Assembly (NCBI GenBank): GCA_024508675.1 | Contig: JANINQ010000013.1 | Location: forward strand, 62,001 to 126,000 | Direction of reading: 5' to 3' | Length of the DNA: 64,000 bases | Origin: Afipia sp. | GTDB lineage: Bacteria > Pseudomonadota > Alphaproteobacteria > Rhizobiales > Xanthobacteraceae | In this document: positions 60,873 to 64,000 of the stretch, piece by piece | Numbering within the stretch: the first letter of the stretch is position 1 | How the letters are laid out: each line of letters opens with the position of its first letter | Translations under genes and position numbers: made by a program | The notes under the pieces: model-generated | Seen by the model: only the letters and a program-made list of their open reading frames with translations | The model's database searches: none | Told to the model about the DNA's origin: nothing

Positions 60873-63389
60873 ATGTCAGGCGTGATCGAGGGGATGCGGC
60901 GGACCTTGCTGTCGTGCACTTCGATTGTGCGCGCAGGCGCGGTTGGCCTTGGTGCGGCGGCTTTGGCCGGTATCGCGCCCGCTTTCGCGCGCGACGACCT
61001 TGTCGGCAACGCACTCACCATTCTGTCCCATATCGACCGGCAGGAAGTCGCAGCGCTGAGCGTGGCGGCGGCGGTACTCGGCTTTTCCGTGGTCTCCGCC
61101 ATCCTCCTGATGCGGACGCGGCTACGCGCCGCGCGCACCGAAGCGCACCTGCTGGCGGACAATCAGGCCCTGCAACTGGAGGCGGATCGGTTCCGCGCGC
61201 TGCTGTTCGCCGAGCCGCAGGTGCTGATTTCATGGGCCGCGGGCGACGACCGGCCGGATGTCAGCGGCGATGTAGCCATGCTGATGCCGCAGGGCGCAGA
61301 CCAGTTCAATCCGCAGCGAATTCTCGCCTTCGGAAGCTGGCTGCTGCCGGAACAGGCGCTGGCCATGGACCACGCCATTGACAACCTGCGCGAGGGCGGC
61401 GAAGGCTTTCAGCTCAATCTGTCCACCGCCGCCGGACGCACCATCGAGGCGATGGGACGCGCCATCGGCGGACAAGCCATTGTCCGGATTCGCGAACTCT
61501 CCGGCGTACGGATGGAGCTCGCAGCGCTGAACATCCGGCATAGTCAGCTAATGGAAGAAACCGGCGCGCTGCGCGCCTTTGCCGAAGCCGTGCCATTGCC
61601 GGTCTGGGCCCGCAGCAATAACGGCGTTCTCAGCTTTGCCAACGCCGCCTATGCGCAGGCGACCGACGCACGCTCGATCGCCGATGCCATCGAACGCAAT
61701 CTCGAACTGCTGGACCATGACGATCGCGCCAGCATGGCGAAGGCGCTTGCAGACACCAACGCCTTTCAGGCGCGTGTGCCGGTCGTCACCGGGGGCCAGC
61801 GCCGCATCCTCGACATTTGCGCACTGAATGTCGCGGGCGGCAGCGCGGGAATCGCCGTCGATGCCACGGAGTCCGCCAACCTGCGTGCTGCCCTGGATCG
61901 CATGGCGGAAGCTCATCGCCGCATGCTGGACCAGTTGTCGTCCGGTGTCGCGGTGTTCGATGCCTCGCGCCGCCTGACCTTCTACAACGATTCCTACCGC
62001 CGGCTCTGGGATCTCGATCGCGCCTTCCTCGACGACAGTCCGGACGATTCGAGCGTGCTCGACCGGCTGCGCGTCGCCCGCAAGATTCCCGAACAGGCTG
62101 ATTTCCGCGCGTGGAAGAACAAGCTGTTCGAGGCTTATCGCGCCATCGAGCCTGCGAAAGACACCTGGTATCTGCCGGATGGACGCGCGCTCAGCGTCGT
62201 CACCACACCCAATCCGGAAGGCGGCGTCACCTATCTGTTCGACGATGTGACCGAAAGCCTGAAGCTGGCGCGACAGAATGACGGCCTGATCCGCGTCCAG
62301 CGCGAAACGCTGGATAATCTCGCCGAAGCCGTCGCCGTGTTCGGCAGCAACGGCCGAGCACAACTTTTCAATCCGCCCTTCGCGCGGATGTGGAAGCTGT
62401 CGCCCGAGCAACTGGCGCAGCAGCCGCATATCGAGGCCATCGAACAGTGGTGCCGTCCGCTGTTCGACGACGAACCCACGTGGCAGGCCCTGCGCGGCGC
62501 GATCACCGGCATCGACAATCGTTCCTCGGTTCCGCTGCGGCTTGAGCGCAAGGACGGCAGCGTGCTGGATTGCACCACCATGCCGCTGCCCGACGGCGCG
62601 ACCATGCTGACCTTCCAGGACGTGACCGACACCGTGAATGTCGAACGCGCGCTGCGCGAGCGCAACGAGGCGCTCGAAGCTGCCGATCAGATGAAGATCG
62701 ACTTCGTGCACCACATGTCCTACGAGCTGCGCGCGCCGCTGACATCGATCATCGGCTTCGCGCATTTCCTCGGCGATCCGTCCACCGGACCGATGACGCC
62801 GAAGCAGAGCGAATATCTCAGCTACATCACCACATCGACCGACGCGCTGCTCGCCATCAGCAACAACATCCTCGATCTCGCCACCATCGATGCCGGGGCG
62901 ATGAAGCTCAATCTCGGCCCTGTCGATTTGCGCAAGACCGTCGAGGAAGCGACCGCCGGCATTCAGGATCGTCTTGCCCGCGAGAACATCCGGCTCGATG
63001 TCCAGATCGATTCCGCCATCGGCGATTTCGTTGCCGACGAACGGCGCATCGTGCAGGTGCTCTACAATCTCCTGGCCAATGCCGTCGGCTTCTCGCCGCC
63101 CAACAGCGCTGTTGTGCTCCGCGCCCGCCGCAGCAATTCGAGTGTGATGTTTTCCGTATCCGATTCCGGCCCCGGCATCCCGGAAGAGGTCAAGGACAAG
63201 GTGTTCGACTGGTTCGAAAGCCATGCCAACGGATCGCGCCATCGCGGCGCGGGGCTCGGCCTGTCGCTGGTTCGCTCCTTCGTCGAGTTGCATGGCGGCA
63301 AGGTCTATGTCGACTCCATCGTCGGCAAGGGCACGACGGTGACCTGCGAATTCCCCGCCGATCAGACCTTCCGCAACGCCGCTGAATGA
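60873..63389 (+). CDS. divL: DivL-like pseudo-histidine kinase
   Basis: DivL is a histidine-kinase relative that promotes CtrA phosphorylation through CckA in Caulobacter. The 838-aa protein has N-terminal hydrophobic segments (about 10-40 and 55-82), several PAS-like regions (about 230-560), and a HisKA-like domain. There the phosphoacceptor His is replaced by Tyr617 (HHMSYELRAPLTSII), the DivL hallmark. An ATPase-type domain follows (NLLANAVGFSPPNS, SDSGPGIPEE, GAGLGLSL). The start ATG 60873 is weakly supported. The stop overlaps the next ATG by four bases. Confidence 0.9.
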   Translation: MSGVIEGMRRTLLSCTSIVRAGAVGLGAAALAGIAPAFARDDLVGNALTILSHIDRQEVAALSVAAAVLGFSVVSAILLMRTRLRAARTEAHLLADNQALQLEADRFRALLFAEPQVLISWAAGDDRPDVSGDVAMLMPQGADQFNPQRILAFGSWLLPEQALAMDHAIDNLREGGEGFQLNLSTAAGRTIEAMGRAIGGQAIVRIRELSGVRMELAALNIRHSQLMEETGALRAFAEAVPLPVWARSNNGVLSFANAAYAQATDARSIADAIERNLELLDHDDRASMAKALADTNAFQARVPVVTGGQRRILDICALNVAGGSAGIAVDATESANLRAALDRMAEAHRRMLDQLSSGVAVFDASRRLTFYNDSYRRLWDLDRAFLDDSPDDSSVLDRLRVARKIPEQADFRAWKNKLFEAYRAIEPAKDTWYLPDGRALSVVTTPNPEGGVTYLFDDVTESLKLARQNDGLIRVQRETLDNLAEAVAVFGSNGRAQLFNPPFARMWKLSPEQLAQQPHIEAIEQWCRPLFDDEPTWQALRGAITGIDNRSSVPLRLERKDGSVLDCTTMPLPDGATMLTFQDVTDTVNVERALRERNEALEAADQMKIDFVHHMSYELRAPLTSIIGFAHFLGDPSTGPMTPKQSEYLSYITTSTDALLAISNNILDLATIDAGAMKLNLGPVDLRKTVEEATAGIQDRLARENIRLDVQIDSAIGDFVADERRIVQVLYNLLANAVGFSPPNSAVVLRARRSNSSVMFSVSDSGPGIPEEVKDKVFDWFESHANGSRHRGAGLGLSLVRSFVELHGGKVYVDSIVGKGTTVTCEFPADQTFRNAAE

Positions 63390-64000
63390 GCGACCTCGCG
63401 ACATTCCACACGGCGCTGGCCAACGAGACCGCCACGGGTCATCTCATGGCCGATCTCGCGCTGCTGCTCGGCGCAGGCGATGTCATCACCCTGTCCGGCG
63501 ATCTCGGCGCGGGCAAGACCGCCGCTGCGCGCGCACTGATCCGCTATCTCGCGCAGGATGCCGAACTGGAAGTGCCAAGCCCCACTTTCACGCTGGCGCA
63601 GACCTACGATCTTCCGTCGTTCCCGCTGCTGCATGCGGATCTCTATCGCATCGCCGATCCGGATGAACTGGAAGAAATCGGACTGTCGCCACTGCCGGAA
63701 GGCACGGTCACGCTGATCGAGTGGCCGGAACGCGCGCCGCAGATGCTGCCGGCGGACCGGATCGACATCGCACTCAGTCATCGGCCATCGCTCGGCACCG
63801 GCGCGCGCGCGGCCGAGATCACCGGCTACGGCAAGCTTGCCGCCAAGATCGAGCGGTTGTCCGCCTTGCGCCACTTTCTCGAACTCTCGGGCAGCCTCGA
63901 TGCGAAGCGCCAGCGCATGCCCGGCGATGCCTCGACGCGCTCCTATGCACGGCTGACGAAGAACGATCAGACCGCCATCCTGATGAATTCACCGCGGCGT
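63386..64000 (+). CDS. tsaE: TsaE fused to an aminoglycoside-phosphotransferase-like kinase (partial)
   Basis: This gene runs off the window end. Residues 1-150 are TsaE, the ATPase of t6A tRNA modification, with Walker A GDLGAGKT at 38-45, SPTFTLAQTYD, HADLYRI and VTLIEWPERAP. From about residue 155 a second domain begins (RLSALRHFLELSGSL, GDASTRSYARL), matching the start of APH-family kinases such as AmgK, an N-acetylmuramate/GlcNAc kinase. TsaE-phosphotransferase fusions are known in alphaproteobacteria (recalled). The kinase part is incomplete here. Confidence 0.85.
   Translation, partial: MSDLATFHTALANETATGHLMADLALLLGAGDVITLSGDLGAGKTAAARALIRYLAQDAELEVPSPTFTLAQTYDLPSFPLLHADLYRIADPDELEEIGLSPLPEGTVTLIEWPERAPQMLPADRIDIALSHRPSLGTGARAAEITGYGKLAAKIERLSALRHFLELSGSLDAKRQRMPGDASTRSYARLTKNDQTAILMNSPRR

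Overview
The window looks like chromosomal core sequence of an alphaproteobacterium of the Bradyrhizobium / Rhodopseudomonas / Afipia / Nitrobacter group (order Hyphomicrobiales, formerly Rhizobiales). Four things point there: strongly G+C-biased third codon positions, a DivL-type pseudokinase, an Irr-type heme-responsive regulator next to fabA-fabB, and interspersed hairpin repeats with arms such as GTCATTGCGAG and GAAGCAATCCAG that are familiar from these genomes. I see no phage, transposase, plasmid, CRISPR array, tRNA or rRNA.

Layout. 1-4128: end of dnaN, then recF and gyrB. 4271-11517: a mixed block with a MATE exporter, a DUF2867 protein, small secreted and membrane proteins, an MmgE/PrpD protein, malonyl-CoA decarboxylase, a pirin and an unrecognised membrane protein with a CxxC motif. 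11502-15757: an SDR oxidoreductase, a crotonase-family enzyme and a SulP transporter carrying STAS and cyclic-nucleotide-binding domains. 15787-21648: a small orphan, a PfkB kinase, murJ, trpS, a universal stress protein and an Nfu Fe-S scaffold. 21778-31447: a long co-oriented run (tsaB, rimI, a Fur-family regulator, HAD phosphatase, miaB, phoH, ybeY, tlyC, lnt, an XRE regulator, trmB). 31444-32535: a DUF2336 gene on the minus strand. 32760-43098: the transcription/translation cluster rimP-nusA-ylxR-infB-rbfA-truB-rpsO-pnp, preceded by what looks like a premature terminator. 43258-47271: Tat-exported Mn-type superoxide dismutase, katG and a glutathione S-transferase. 47296-51124: a fatty-acid operon fabA-fabB-fabV on the minus strand, divergent from irr. 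51224-56299: SH3 protein, hydroxyacid dehydrogenase, MoeB/ThiF protein, a degenerate secreted protease and mutM. 56443-60720: ubiE-ubiB-coaBC-dut. 60873-64000: divL followed by a TsaE-phosphotransferase fusion cut by the window end.

The most unusual item is coaBC. Its product starts with a FitA/VapB-like ribbon-helix-helix DNA-binding domain fused to the CoA-biosynthesis enzyme, and a perfect 27-bp palindrome lies 31 bp before its start codon. Together these suggest a CoA-pathway enzyme that represses its own gene. Other points worth checking are FabV in the position usually held by FabI beside irr-fabA-fabB, the Tyr-for-His change in DivL, the possible attenuator before rimP, the SulP-STAS-cNMP transporter with a strong ribosome binding site placed before an out-of-frame small ORF, and nested palindromic repeats between trpS and the stress-protein gene.
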